Assembly (NCBI GenBank): GCA_937903155.1
Contig: CALCZU010000029.1
Span: 1 to 64,000 of the forward strand
DNA from: an uncultured Bdellovibrionales bacterium
GTDB taxonomy: Bacteria > Bdellovibrionota > FAC87 > UBA2466
DNA: 64,000 bases
Reading direction: 5' to 3'
Position numbers and translations under genes: made by a program. The notes under the pieces are model-generated. The model worked only from the letters and a program-made list of their open reading frames with translations. It searched no databases and was not told the origin of the DNA. Positions 27,359-36,011 of this stretch are shown one piece after another; the first letter of the stretch is position 1, and every line of letters starts with the position of its first letter.

Positions 27359-28258
27359 TCAAACCTGCTCAATTCCGACGAGTTGCCACGAAGGATTGCG
27401 GTTGGATTTTGAAAAAATCCAATCTTCTTCAAATTTCACCGGCATCGTATCGCTGCCTTCAACCACTTTAAGAGTCTTCTCATCGACTGTGTAGTCTAGA
27501 AGATTTGCTGTAAAGCGAGCGGTCACAAAATCTGCATCGCCTTCATGCCACTGCTCGGTTATTTGAGTTCCTCGGACCGTGATGTTTTCAAGGCGATTAA
27601 TTTTTTGCTCGCGCTTCAGCGCATCGAGATCGTTATTTAACACCATTGGCATGTCGCCGCCCAAAAGTGGCTTTACTGAACTGAGATCTCTCCGAGTCCA
27701 GGCACCTTGGATTTTAAAAAAGATATCGGACGCCTCATCCGGATCCATCATTGGAGTTTCAGAAACTATTTTTGGTTGTGCAAAATTTCCCGAATAAACA
27801 TTCGATTGCATTTCCGGCGCGACGTTTTGAGGACGCGTTTTTTGGTGGCGACTCTGCCACCATCGAAATCCCATAAAAGCGAGTCCCGCCATTAATAGGA
27901 TTTCTAAAAATCCAATTCCCCCACCACCGCCGCCCATTCCTGCCGCATGGCCGAGCGATCCGAAAAGCATGCTTCCCAAAAATCCACCTGCGATTCCTCC
28001 CGCAAGCCCCCTCATAAATCCGCCGCCCTGACTGGGCATCGGTCGGTTGTCAGGTCCCGGAGCACTTCGATAGGGTTGCTGCGAGGGAGGTGCAGAATAA
28101 CGTCGACCTCCTCCTCCTCCAAAAGAAGAACGCCCGCTTGACCGTCCTCCTCCGGCTCTTCCTTCGGCGACGGGTGGCGTACTCATCTCTATCAAAAATA
28201 GAAATAGAAATAACGTAATCAACGTACGGACAATATTGGATTTTTTAGACTTCATCAT
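27359..28258 (-). CDS. Tim44-like domain membrane protein
   Basis: 299 residues. A signal/anchor segment (TLITLFLFLFLIEM) is followed by a Gly/Ser/Arg-rich linker, a second glycine-rich hydrophobic region (LAGGIAGGFLGSMLFGSLGH) with one membrane helix (FLEILLMAGLAFMGFRWW), and a C-terminal Tim44-like domain (SDIFFKIQGAWTRRDLSSVK, VTARFTANLLDYTVDEKT, NPSWQLVGIEQV). The family is common in Proteobacteria with unknown role. It starts in an ATGATG pair at 28258/28255 and lies 35 nt from the Cti gene, in the same direction. Confidence 0.85.
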   Translation of the reverse strand: MMKSKKSNIVRTLITLFLFLFLIEMSTPPVAEGRAGGGRSSGRSSFGGGGGRRYSAPPSQQPYRSAPGPDNRPMPSQGGGFMRGLAGGIAGGFLGSMLFGSLGHAAGMGGGGGGIGFLEILLMAGLAFMGFRWWQSRHQKTRPQNVAPEMQSNVYSGNFAQPKIVSETPMMDPDEASDIFFKIQGAWTRRDLSSVKPLLGGDMPMVLNNDLDALKREQKINRLENITVRGTQITEQWHEGDADFVTARFTANLLDYTVDEKTLKVVEGSDTMPVKFEEDWIFSKSNRNPSWQLVGIEQV

Positions 28259-28293
28259 AGGACGACTCTTTCTTTTCGCCCCACCTTACCACT

Positions 28294-30738
28294 TTATCGA
28301 TAAAAAATCTCGTAGCGTGAGAGATCAAACCGAGCCGCTTCAACAGGGTCCCTACGCTGCGCCTGATCGTAGAACCAGTCGGTTAACTTCCAAATTTCCT
28401 CATCGTCCCGCGAGACCGCCCAACGGGATCGAAGTTTAAGATAATCCGCTTCCGTTTTTACTTTCTCAACTTCTTCGATAAATTGCGGGACTTGTCGCAA
28501 CGTCATCTTAAAATAAAGATTGGGAAAACTGCCCGTGAGATTGTTCATCACCATGAATTTATCTCGCTCCGGAACGAGGGTGATGTTTTCGGCGATGAAA
28601 AACTTCGTGTTCGTCCGAAAACGATTTACGAGGAGAGTAAGGGCGAGATCCTCATCTCTTCCATCACCCATACGGAGGAAGGAAACCTCCGGGAAATGCT
28701 GTGCCATCGGACCCGATTTTTTCATCTCTCGAAATAGTTTTTCAACCGTTTCAAACTCTTTGACGGATGCGATTTTATTTTCACCGCACTCAGGGCAATT
28801 CATCGGATCGGGACGACCGATGCCCAACGTTCGAAAATGCCGGGCTACTTTTCGCAATACAGAATCGGACGAAGCCTCTCCGTTTTTGACGTCTACCCCT
28901 CGGTAGGCATCCAGATCTAAGGTCTCTCGAGATTCAGACGGGACAGGTACGAGAGAATGTTTGTCACGCATGAGTTTATGAATTGCCCCTCTTCCAAAAA
29001 GAGTATGAGCCGAATACCAATAATCGCGGATGGCGTATCGACTTTTTTCGGGCGCCAGTTTCAGGAAATTATCCTCGGCCTCAATTCGCAGAGAGTCTTT
29101 GTAGGCGCGAGTATTTAAGCCGTCAATCGTCGAGCCGTAAACATCAAACCCAGTCACTAGATTGTAAAACGTGCGCTCCATAATGGGATAATCAAAAACT
29201 TCTGCGGTCTTTGGGAGATTGCCATGAAGGCCTGTCGTCACATCCGCACTATCGAAGTTTCGCACAATCGTTTGGACGGCACCCGGATACGCTGATTCTC
29301 CGTGCTGGAGATCGTGATGAGAATTTCCGTTTCCATCCCAAAGATCAGAAACTCCTAATTGTTTTTTGTAACGGAAATAAAAAGGATCTTTTTCAGCAAT
29401 ATACTGGGTTTGAAAATGAAGAAATGTTTTTTCAAAAAGAGCCATCGCCGCTTCGACAGTACCGATCTGAGAGGCTGCCGGAAGACTTAGAAGTTCGGCC
29501 ATTGTTTGATTGCCCACTTTGTGCGTGAAAAACTCAGGGACGTTGACCGCCGGATCCGAGGTCGGTTTTAAGTACATTCGCCAACCGAGATCCTGAATGA
29601 CGTTGACCGCAAACTTTCCGCTGCAAACAGGCCCGCGAATATCGTTTCTCGTAAAAAACTCGGCATCATCTAATAGAAACTGATAGCGCGCCCACGCGGG
29701 AATTGCTGCATAGGTGGTAAAGGGATTGGCTGCCTCTGGCCCATATTTGGGCAGAACCTTCGGCTCCCACTGTGACTGGTAAAAAAGTTCTCGAATTCTC
29801 TCACGCTTTCGAGCATTGAGCGCGTAAGGAATGTGGGTTTTATGCACTAGAGTCGATTCCACTTTTCGAAATCGATAATAAAATGTTTCTCCCAATCCAG
29901 AGTCATCGTAAGGATGGCGTGCTGTAGATTCTGAAATTACTTTACCGTCTTTTTGAGAGGAACGGACGAGGCGATAAAATTCGCCTTCAGCTCCTTTTGC
30001 AAATTTCCGTTGAGAGTCTGCAAAATAGAGGTGTGCCAGAAAAAGATGTTCGTAAAGATAACGTGCGGTCAGTCTTTCTTTTAACGTTTTGCCGTTGAGA
30101 AGTGTTTCCCATTGTTTGATTTCTTCGGAGATCCAAGCTTCCGATGGGGAGGCTTCTGGTTTCGGCCCTTTTGCGCCTTCATCGAGCCATCTGCGAACAT
30201 TGTTGATTTCTGTTTCATTTAATCCCGGAAAACCGTAGGGCATTCCATGACTCGGTTTACTGCGCGTATAATAGCGTCTGAACTTCTTAAGCGCTCGGGC
30301 ATTGGACTCAAGTTTTGGACACATTGAACTGTGTTCTAAAACGGCCTCTGGAAGTTCTTTGATGCGTTCTCTAGGATTTGCCGTTTTAACCTGAAGCATT
30401 TCCCAAAGCGTTGAGTTTTCTTTGGTCCCAATCACGCTCCAAAAACCTTTTTTGCGCCAATCGTTTTCATTTTCAGCATCGACAAAAAGTCTTACCGGCT
30501 CGATCGCGAAAGGCCTTTTTTTGTAGGGATTAATTTGAGCCGCCCCTCTGAGGACTCCCTCGTATGCTGTGAGATTTAACTGACAGGGCGATTGGTTGCA
30601 GGCGTGGCAGGCGACGCATTTACTGTCGAAGAGAGGTTGAATCTGTGTTTTGTAATCAATTGCAGGGAGAGCGGCTAAGTAGGCCCCATAAAAACTAAAA
30701 ATCGTGCCCCAAAAAAAACTTGCCTGACTGACTCTCAT
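28294..30738 (-). CDS. cti: Fatty acid cis/trans isomerase (Cti)
   Basis: 814 residues from the ATG at 30738, preceded by GGAGG with 6-nt spacing; a longer in-frame start lacks one. A leader (FFWGTIFSFYGAYLAALPA) sends it to the periplasm. The haem c motif C41-V-A-C-H45 is in the usual Cti place (SKCVACHACNQSPCQL). The rest of the chain matches the family's large conserved body (LPKTAEVFDYPIMERTFYNL, GVDVKNGEASSDSVLR). Cti converts cis to trans unsaturated phospholipid fatty acids in the membrane, giving quick protection from solvents, heat or stress. Length is normal for the family. Confidence 0.92.
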   Translation of the reverse strand: MRVSQASFFWGTIFSFYGAYLAALPAIDYKTQIQPLFDSKCVACHACNQSPCQLNLTAYEGVLRGAAQINPYKKRPFAIEPVRLFVDAENENDWRKKGFWSVIGTKENSTLWEMLQVKTANPRERIKELPEAVLEHSSMCPKLESNARALKKFRRYYTRSKPSHGMPYGFPGLNETEINNVRRWLDEGAKGPKPEASPSEAWISEEIKQWETLLNGKTLKERLTARYLYEHLFLAHLYFADSQRKFAKGAEGEFYRLVRSSQKDGKVISESTARHPYDDSGLGETFYYRFRKVESTLVHKTHIPYALNARKRERIRELFYQSQWEPKVLPKYGPEAANPFTTYAAIPAWARYQFLLDDAEFFTRNDIRGPVCSGKFAVNVIQDLGWRMYLKPTSDPAVNVPEFFTHKVGNQTMAELLSLPAASQIGTVEAAMALFEKTFLHFQTQYIAEKDPFYFRYKKQLGVSDLWDGNGNSHHDLQHGESAYPGAVQTIVRNFDSADVTTGLHGNLPKTAEVFDYPIMERTFYNLVTGFDVYGSTIDGLNTRAYKDSLRIEAEDNFLKLAPEKSRYAIRDYWYSAHTLFGRGAIHKLMRDKHSLVPVPSESRETLDLDAYRGVDVKNGEASSDSVLRKVARHFRTLGIGRPDPMNCPECGENKIASVKEFETVEKLFREMKKSGPMAQHFPEVSFLRMGDGRDEDLALTLLVNRFRTNTKFFIAENITLVPERDKFMVMNNLTGSFPNLYFKMTLRQVPQFIEEVEKVKTEADYLKLRSRWAVSRDDEEIWKLTDWFYDQAQRRDPVEAARFDLSRYEIFYR

Positions 30739-30905
30739 CCTATGCCTCCGAATGTGATTTCGTAGGCATAGATCAAACACTTTCAAAAGAAAAGTTTTCG
30801 ATTGGATTGCTGAGGTTAGTAAGGCGAGCCTTCTCATTTGCACCCACTAGGTGCCAGTAATTCAATTTTGCGGTTTAGACAAAACTGATAGATACTTTGG
30901 AAGTC

Positions 30906-31667
30906 ATGTCTAAAAGCAAATATGTTCTAGAAATCGAAAATAAATTAGGCAACGGTCCGACGGCAAATGCAGCTCTTTTAGCTCGATATATCGGAGCCCA
31001 AAATCTGCCGAAAAGAAAACCCGATGAGCAAAGCAAATGGGTTTACTGGGGCATTCCCGTTCCGCTCTCGCGTCAGGCATCCCAAGCGTCGTATAGCTTT
31101 TCCCCTCTTCCCGAAGAAGAACAGTGGAAAATCTGGATTTCTATCTGGAACGAGTCTTCAGTCTATGACGTGAAAAGTGTCGCCCTGCAGTGGCTCTGTG
31201 AAAAAAAAAGAAAGGCATTGCGTTTAAAGCGCTCCCAAGACGTTATCAAACTCACCTCTCAAGTGGATAACTGGGCTCACAGCGACGGAATCTCCCAAGT
31301 TTTAGCTGAAATCCTGGAAGCAAAGCCGCAACTTTTTGAGGTTTATAAGAAGTGGAACCGTTCTAAAAATCCCTGGCTGCGGAGACAATCGATCGTAAGC
31401 ATCTATTTCTACGCCAGATTGAGATCGAAGTATTACCCTTCACCAGAGGCGTTCCGTTTAGTGAAAAACTTACTAAACGATCCTCATGTGTATGTCCAAA
31501 AAGGGGTCGGCTGGACATTAAGAGAATTGGACCGCATTGATTCGAAAAAACAGCGGGTTTTTGTCGAAAAACATCTTAAACAAATCTCAGCCACAGCGTG
31601 GTACGCCACGAGCGAATTATACCCATTGTCCCTAAAAAAAGAACTTGTCTTAAGAAGACGGCGATGA
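30906..31667 (+). CDS. AlkD-like DNA alkylation repair protein
   Basis: 253 residues. The HEAT-like repeat fold of the AlkD family is visible through conserved motifs: QVDNWAHSDGIS, SKNPWLRRQSIVSIYFYAR, PHVYVQKGVGWTLREL and ISATAWYATSE. The Asp in VDNWAHSD and the Trp/Arg pairs mark the base-excision pocket. AlkD enzymes excise N3- and N7-alkylated purines. I used the ATG at 30906; an in-frame TTG is 9 nt earlier. The downstream YbaN-like gene overlaps by 4 nt. It is divergent from cti, with about 167 nt between. Confidence 0.88.
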   Translation: MSKSKYVLEIENKLGNGPTANAALLARYIGAQNLPKRKPDEQSKWVYWGIPVPLSRQASQASYSFSPLPEEEQWKIWISIWNESSVYDVKSVALQWLCEKKRKALRLKRSQDVIKLTSQVDNWAHSDGISQVLAEILEAKPQLFEVYKKWNRSKNPWLRRQSIVSIYFYARLRSKYYPSPEAFRLVKNLLNDPHVYVQKGVGWTLRELDRIDSKKQRVFVEKHLKQISATAWYATSELYPLSLKKELVLRRRR

Positions 31668-32059
31668 GCATAAAACGTGTTTTTTTAATAACTGTCGGAT
31701 TTATCTCTCTCGCCCTTGGCATTGTGGGAATTTTTCTTCCCGTGATGCCGACGACTCCCTTTGTTCTTTTAGCAGGTTTTTGTTTCTCAAAGTCTTCTAA
31801 GACTTTCCACGCGCGACTTTTGGCAAACCCCTATTTCGGAAAACTCATCCGAGATTGGGAACAACATCAGATTCTCTCGAAACGTACAAAAATAATTTCG
31901 ACGGGAATGATCGCGATCAGCGGCGCTTCCATCGGATATTTTTTTTCGGATAAATTGTGGCTGCAGCTTCTCTGTCTACCGTTCCTCATTTTTGCCGCGA
32001 TTTTTATTCTAACAAGGCCATCAACTCCTTCCCCAAACAGAAATGAAAAACGTTTATGA
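31664..32059 (+). CDS. YbaN-like inner-membrane protein (DUF454)
   Basis: 131 residues, three to four hydrophobic segments. The family motif LGIVGIFLPVMPTTPFVLLA with FCFSKSSKTFHARL matches YbaN/DUF454. The start ATG overlaps the AlkD stop (ATGA), so translation is coupled. Function is unknown for the family. Confidence 0.9.
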   Translation: MSIKRVFLITVGFISLALGIVGIFLPVMPTTPFVLLAGFCFSKSSKTFHARLLANPYFGKLIRDWEQHQILSKRTKIISTGMIAISGASIGYFFSDKLWLQLLCLPFLIFAAIFILTRPSTPSPNRNEKRL

Positions 32060-32167
32060 AGCGCTTTAGGGCAAAGCTCCCCTTTCCCAGACTTCCATTT
32101 AATCTGGCTCCTTTGCACTTCCTAGGGAGAACCTGTATATTCGGGTTCTTTTGAAGGGAAATGGTTA

Positions 32168-33496
32168 ATGCACCGGAAAGTTCTGATCGCTGTCGATTCT
32201 TTTAAGCGTGAATATTTAGGTATCTATTTGCTTAAGAAAGAACTTTTGAAAAACGGTTTTAAAGTCCGCATTTGCAGCCGCTATGTTTTAAAATACGCAT
32301 TTAACCACTTTCGTCCGGAAGTAGTCGTAGTACACAGTTCCTATAAAATCGCGGAGCTAGAAGAGATTAGTCGCCAGGCAGTGTTAATCTTGTTGCAAGC
32401 GGAGTCCTGCACTGGCAACGAACTAGGCATTTTAAGTTATGCAGCAGAGATCAGTCCTCTCACACGCCCTGAGTTCATTGACTTCAGGTACTGCTGGGGA
32501 AAGTTCGACTATGATATTCTCAAGAAACATCCCGTTTTCCCAAATGCCGGATTAGCTGTAACCGGTCACCCCATCACCGACCCGTGGTACAGAAAGCGTG
32601 CGCCAAGGAAATCGAAAGAGCTTACCATTGGAATTGCCACAAGTTTGAGGGCGATGACTCATATTTCGGGAGCGATAGGCAACCCGATCAAGTTTATTCA
32701 TGATATTGAAGAAGGTGGCCAGACCAGCTTATTTTTTGAAGCGCCTTACCACGCAGAAGCGTGGGTCGCTTTCGAAGCGGCATGGCTTCGGATACTTTTG
32801 GACCTTGTGAAGAACCTCAAAGGGTATAAAGTAAAAATAAGACCTCACCCCATCGAAAAAATTGAATACTACCGTTTTCTTGAGAAAAAATTTGGAGTCG
32901 AGGTCTCGAATCACGAAGACCTTTCAGAATGGCTAGAGAGTGTGGATGTGATGATTAGTTATCTATCCACAGCTCAATTGGCAGCCTACGTGCGTGGAGT
33001 AAACGTGATTTCCATTAAAAATTTATTTCCGGTTTATATCCATAATACTTTGCCTGCCGCAATTACGTTTGAGCTCGACCAGTACTTCCATGCTCCTTCT
33101 TCGATTGAGGAGTTAAAAAATTCGCTGAAGGAAAATAAATGTGATCGGGAAAAGTTAGATCATTACGCCTCGCAGATGTTTAATTTTCCCTCAAAAGACA
33201 GACCCAGCGTCTTAATTGCAGAACATTTGGCAGGGTTTGTAGAGGAAAAACTCAAAACTAAAGCAAAATTTAAACGGATTCCAGAGGGAAGAATCACAAA
33301 TCTCATCCCAGATTTTATTCCAAAAGATACCTTGTTAATGCTCTATAGAGATTGGTTTTATCCGAAGGAACAAGTGTCACTGTCCTACTGTCGCCACCGA
33401 TTCTTAAGAAATCGGAGGGTTCATCGCACTTTGCCAGATTTCGAGAATAAGGATTTAAAGCGAGATGAGCGAGCGATCCCGGTGGTTGCGCGTTAA
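32168..33496 (+). CDS. Surface carbohydrate biosynthesis protein (glycosyltransferase-like)
   Basis: 442 residues with GAAGGG before the ATG. The N terminus (KVLIAVDSFKREYLGIYLLK) and the segment LAVTGHPITDPWYRKRAP match proteins annotated as surface carbohydrate biosynthesis in Leptospira and relatives, which have a GT-B-like fold. A later region (KVKIRPHPIEKIEYYRFLEK, SVDVMISYLSTAQLAAYVRG) resembles the C-terminal Rossmann half of capsule polysaccharide transferases. Substrate unknown. Its stop codon overlaps that of the convergent Fic gene. Confidence 0.75.
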   Translation: MHRKVLIAVDSFKREYLGIYLLKKELLKNGFKVRICSRYVLKYAFNHFRPEVVVVHSSYKIAELEEISRQAVLILLQAESCTGNELGILSYAAEISPLTRPEFIDFRYCWGKFDYDILKKHPVFPNAGLAVTGHPITDPWYRKRAPRKSKELTIGIATSLRAMTHISGAIGNPIKFIHDIEEGGQTSLFFEAPYHAEAWVAFEAAWLRILLDLVKNLKGYKVKIRPHPIEKIEYYRFLEKKFGVEVSNHEDLSEWLESVDVMISYLSTAQLAAYVRGVNVISIKNLFPVYIHNTLPAAITFELDQYFHAPSSIEELKNSLKENKCDREKLDHYASQMFNFPSKDRPSVLIAEHLAGFVEEKLKTKAKFKRIPEGRITNLIPDFIPKDTLLMLYRDWFYPKEQVSLSYCRHRFLRNRRVHRTLPDFENKDLKRDERAIPVVAR

Positions 33497-34599
33497 TCCC
33501 ATTTGATTGAGTAGCTCACCGACCGACCTCGTCCCTCGTTCTTCACGAAAATTCCTTTGTCTTCTAAATCTTTTAAATCTCGCTTGGCCGTTTCGGGACT
33601 GACTTTCGTTAGGCTGACATATTTTCGATTCGTCATTCCGCCTTCGAAGCCCTCTAATCCGGCTTCAATGAGGCGATTGACGGCTTTGAGTTGTCTTTCA
33701 TTCATGACCGTCTTGCTATGCTCTTTCCAGAACTTTGCGATAGCGACTGCAGTATTGATCGCCTCTTTGGAACTCTCGACTGCTCGAACAAAAAGACCTA
33801 AATACCAAGTAAGCCATTCGGTGATATCGCAGCTTCCCTTTTGAGACTTCTCTAATATGTCGTAGTAATCTTTTCGCTCGCGATTAATTTGCGAAGACAA
33901 GCTATAAAGTCTTCTGCCCGTTTTCTCATCTTGAGCGAGCGCCATATCGGTAATCGCTCGCGCGAGTCTTCCGTTGCCATCTTCAAATGGATGAATCGTC
34001 ACAAACCAAAAATGCGCGATGCCCGCTCGTAAAACTCCGTCGATATCCGAGGAATGATTCCACCAGTTTAAAAACTCTTTCATTTCGGTTTTGACTTGTT
34101 TAGAAGGAGGCGCTTCGAAGTGAACGGTCTTTTTACCTTCGGGCCCCGAAATGACTTGCATCGGTTCTTTATCTTTTCTCCAATTTCCCACCTCGATTTT
34201 GTGAAATCCAGAATAGCCTGTGGGAAACAAAGCCGCGTGCCATCCGAAAAGACGTTTGTCGTCTAGCGGTTTGTCATACTTTGAAGTGGCATCGATTAAT
34301 ATCGAGACCAAACCGTCGACCGCTCTTTCGCTTTCCGGAAGTCCTGCTGTGGGAAGCCCTAACCGTTTTGCCACAGAGGAACGAATACTGTCGCGATCAA
34401 GCTTCTCTCCTTCGATCGCAGAAGTCGTAAAGGCTTCTTCCACAATGAGTTTGGCTTGCTGTTCCAGTCCTATCAGATCCGCCTGAGCAATGACTCTTCC
34501 CTGTGCTTTTCTCGCCTGTCCGACAAGACTTAAAAGCGTCGAAGCGTCCCATTTGAGGTTCGGCCAGTTGTCTCTTTGCCACACATAAAGTCGACCCAT
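33493..34599 (-). CDS. Fic family protein with N-terminal inhibitory motif and winged helix
   Basis: 368 residues. The catalytic Fic loop is H203-PFEDGNGRLAR (HxFxDGNGRxxR), so AMP/UMP transfer is predicted. An inhibitory motif (S/T)xxxE(G/N) is present near the N terminus (T59-S-A-I-E63-G64), the layout of class II Fic proteins. The first about 75 residues resemble DUF4172, and the C-terminal 60 residues (NRKYVSLTKVSPETAKRDLK then DLEDKGIFV) look like a winged helix-turn-helix. Cytoplasmic. AAGGGG lies 5 nt before the ATG. The promoter region carries tandem palindromes, so the winged helix may bind its own operator. It could act alone or as a toxin-like stress factor (inference). Confidence 0.93.
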   Translation of the reverse strand: MGRLYVWQRDNWPNLKWDASTLLSLVGQARKAQGRVIAQADLIGLEQQAKLIVEEAFTTSAIEGEKLDRDSIRSSVAKRLGLPTAGLPESERAVDGLVSILIDATSKYDKPLDDKRLFGWHAALFPTGYSGFHKIEVGNWRKDKEPMQVISGPEGKKTVHFEAPPSKQVKTEMKEFLNWWNHSSDIDGVLRAGIAHFWFVTIHPFEDGNGRLARAITDMALAQDEKTGRRLYSLSSQINRERKDYYDILEKSQKGSCDITEWLTWYLGLFVRAVESSKEAINTAVAIAKFWKEHSKTVMNERQLKAVNRLIEAGLEGFEGGMTNRKYVSLTKVSPETAKRDLKDLEDKGIFVKNEGRGRSVSYSIKWD

Positions 34600-34615
34600 T
34601 TAAGCCCCTTATTCC

Positions 34616-34688
34616 GGTCAGTCAGTGACCCGATTAAGCTGATTAATCGGGTCATACCATGACCTGATTATACCCTCTAATCGGGTCA
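34616..34688 (-). promoter_or_regulatory. Tandem palindromes upstream of fic (probable operators)
   Basis: The first palindrome has perfect 12-bp arms (TGACCCGATTAA at 34626-34637 and its complement at 34643-34654, 5-nt spacer). The second has 11-bp arms with one mismatch (TGACCTGATTA at 34660-34670 and TAATCGGGTCA at 34678-34688, 7-nt spacer). A shorter GGTCA/TGACC pair overlaps the first (34616-34630). They lie within 90 nt upstream of the Fic start. Confidence 0.75.
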
Positions 34689-34759
34689 AACCGCAATAAA
34701 GTTTAGGAACGCGAGGAGCAAAACAAAGAAACCCCGCGTTACATGGACTTTCTAATGGC

Positions 34760-35335
34760 TTACTGAGGCGAGCAACATTCAAGCGAAACAGACTCTTGGT
34801 ACGTCAGATTCTGATTCAGCGGGTGAGACAGCGTCACAGCCGCAACGAAATCACGAGGACGATTACAAAGTGCATTCGTGACCAAGCCGCCCTTAGAATA
34901 ATTTGCAGTTTGGTAGCAAGAAGTCGGTTTAAAACCGTGCGGACGCAATCTTCTTAAAACAAGCGCGACACTTTCTTGATAAGTGTAGTTTTGATGGACC
35001 GGGTGCTCAAAAGCAATCCCGGCAATCATTGTTCCCTGCGCGGCGGCTTTACGAGTAACCAAGTTAGACTTCAATGCCATCGCATCGCTAAAATCGGTAT
35101 TCGGAATCGTAGGAATTCGAGACGGACAACATCTTACTGAAAAACTTTCTTGCCACGTCAGGTTTTCGTTTACTGCGTGATAGAAGTTCACTCCGTTCAC
35201 TTGGTAATTTGCAGGACAAACAGAAGCAATTGCACTGGCTCCCGCTTTCGAAGTCCAAGGATTATCAAAACAATTTTCAGCAAACACGCTTGTACTTGCC
35301 GCAAGAATTAAAATTTGTATTAATTTGATTTTCAT
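34760..35335 (-). CDS. Exported protein with three copies of an HxxNQNxTYQES motif
   Basis: 191 residues from the ATG at 35335, preceded by GGAG at a slightly long spacing. Signal peptide IKLIQILILAASTSVFA, then E. The mature chain repeats one unit about every 58-60 residues: YHAVNENLTWQESFSVRCC (His at 53), EHPVHQNYTYQESVALVL (His at 111) and SHPLNQNLTYQESVSLECC (His at 171). Paired cysteines follow the first and third copies. The repeat is not one I recognise. It may be a small bead-like secreted protein with disulfide bonds. Adjacent genes give no clear clue. Confidence 0.78.
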   Translation of the reverse strand: MKIKLIQILILAASTSVFAENCFDNPWTSKAGASAIASVCPANYQVNGVNFYHAVNENLTWQESFSVRCCPSRIPTIPNTDFSDAMALKSNLVTRKAAAQGTMIAGIAFEHPVHQNYTYQESVALVLRRLRPHGFKPTSCYQTANYSKGGLVTNALCNRPRDFVAAVTLSHPLNQNLTYQESVSLECCSPQ

Positions 35336-35498
35336 ATTTTTCTCTCCTCTAGATCTCTGGCCTCTCAAGCCACACGCAAATGTTTACATACGCAAAAAAG
35401 TTAAGCAAAAAGCATTTCAAGAATGTGTTAACGAATCGATCTCGCTCTAGCGAAAACAACTGCAATTAGATGTAGCAACGACCACTGATTGCTACACC

Positions 35499-35945
35499 CT
35501 AAGTTCCTGAGAGCTCCAAAATTCTAGAGTAAGAAAATGGTTTTAGACTGGGGTGCTTCATGACAGGCCATTTGCGAATAATTTCTGTAAGACATTGCCG
35601 AACCTCCGAACCCAGATCGGGTTTTAATTCTAAAGTCGTGAAGGCCCCACTGCCTTCCCACTGCATCGACAATTGCATTCTCAACTCGTGATTTCCCGCG
35701 TTTAACAAAAAGCACTTCGACAGTTCCAGGCGACTCGATTCGAAGTGCGAATCGATGACACTATAATCGTAAACCTCAGACGCATTATTTTTAAAATTTT
35801 TGGAATTTTTTTGCGATTCAATATTTGCAACAGGAGTTGCAGTTCTCTCGGGGACCCTGGAGACCGGCATAGGTAAAATTTCTTTCGCGATCGGAAAGGT
35901 GATCCAAATCACAAAGGCCAAAATAATAAAAACGACCCATCTCAT
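35499..35945 (-). CDS. Membrane-anchored protein with AgmX/TonB-like C-terminal domain
   Basis: 148 residues. A single N-terminal membrane helix (RWVVFIILAFVIWITFPIA), a low-complexity linker, then a C-terminal domain with features of AgmX/PglI or TonB-like domains (KCFLLNAGNHELRMQL, MQWEGSGAFTTLELKP, then VRQCLTEIIRKWPV and PFSYSRILEL). Such domains sit in the periplasm and bind outer-membrane or gliding/adventurous-motility partners. The match is by pattern only, so moderately confident. Its role here is unknown. Confidence 0.6.
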   Translation of the reverse strand: MRWVVFIILAFVIWITFPIAKEILPMPVSRVPERTATPVANIESQKNSKNFKNNASEVYDYSVIDSHFESSRLELSKCFLLNAGNHELRMQLSMQWEGSGAFTTLELKPDLGSEVRQCLTEIIRKWPVMKHPSLKPFSYSRILELSGT

Positions 35946-36011
35946 AGACTTCTCTTACAGATAGGACAAACGGCGGCAATTAGCTACAAAATAAGGGATT
36001 CGAACCGTCTA

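Noticed and set aside
33493..34599. Fic toxin-antitoxin pair
   Set aside because: No small antitoxin gene is adjacent; the inhibitory motif is inside the Fic protein itself.
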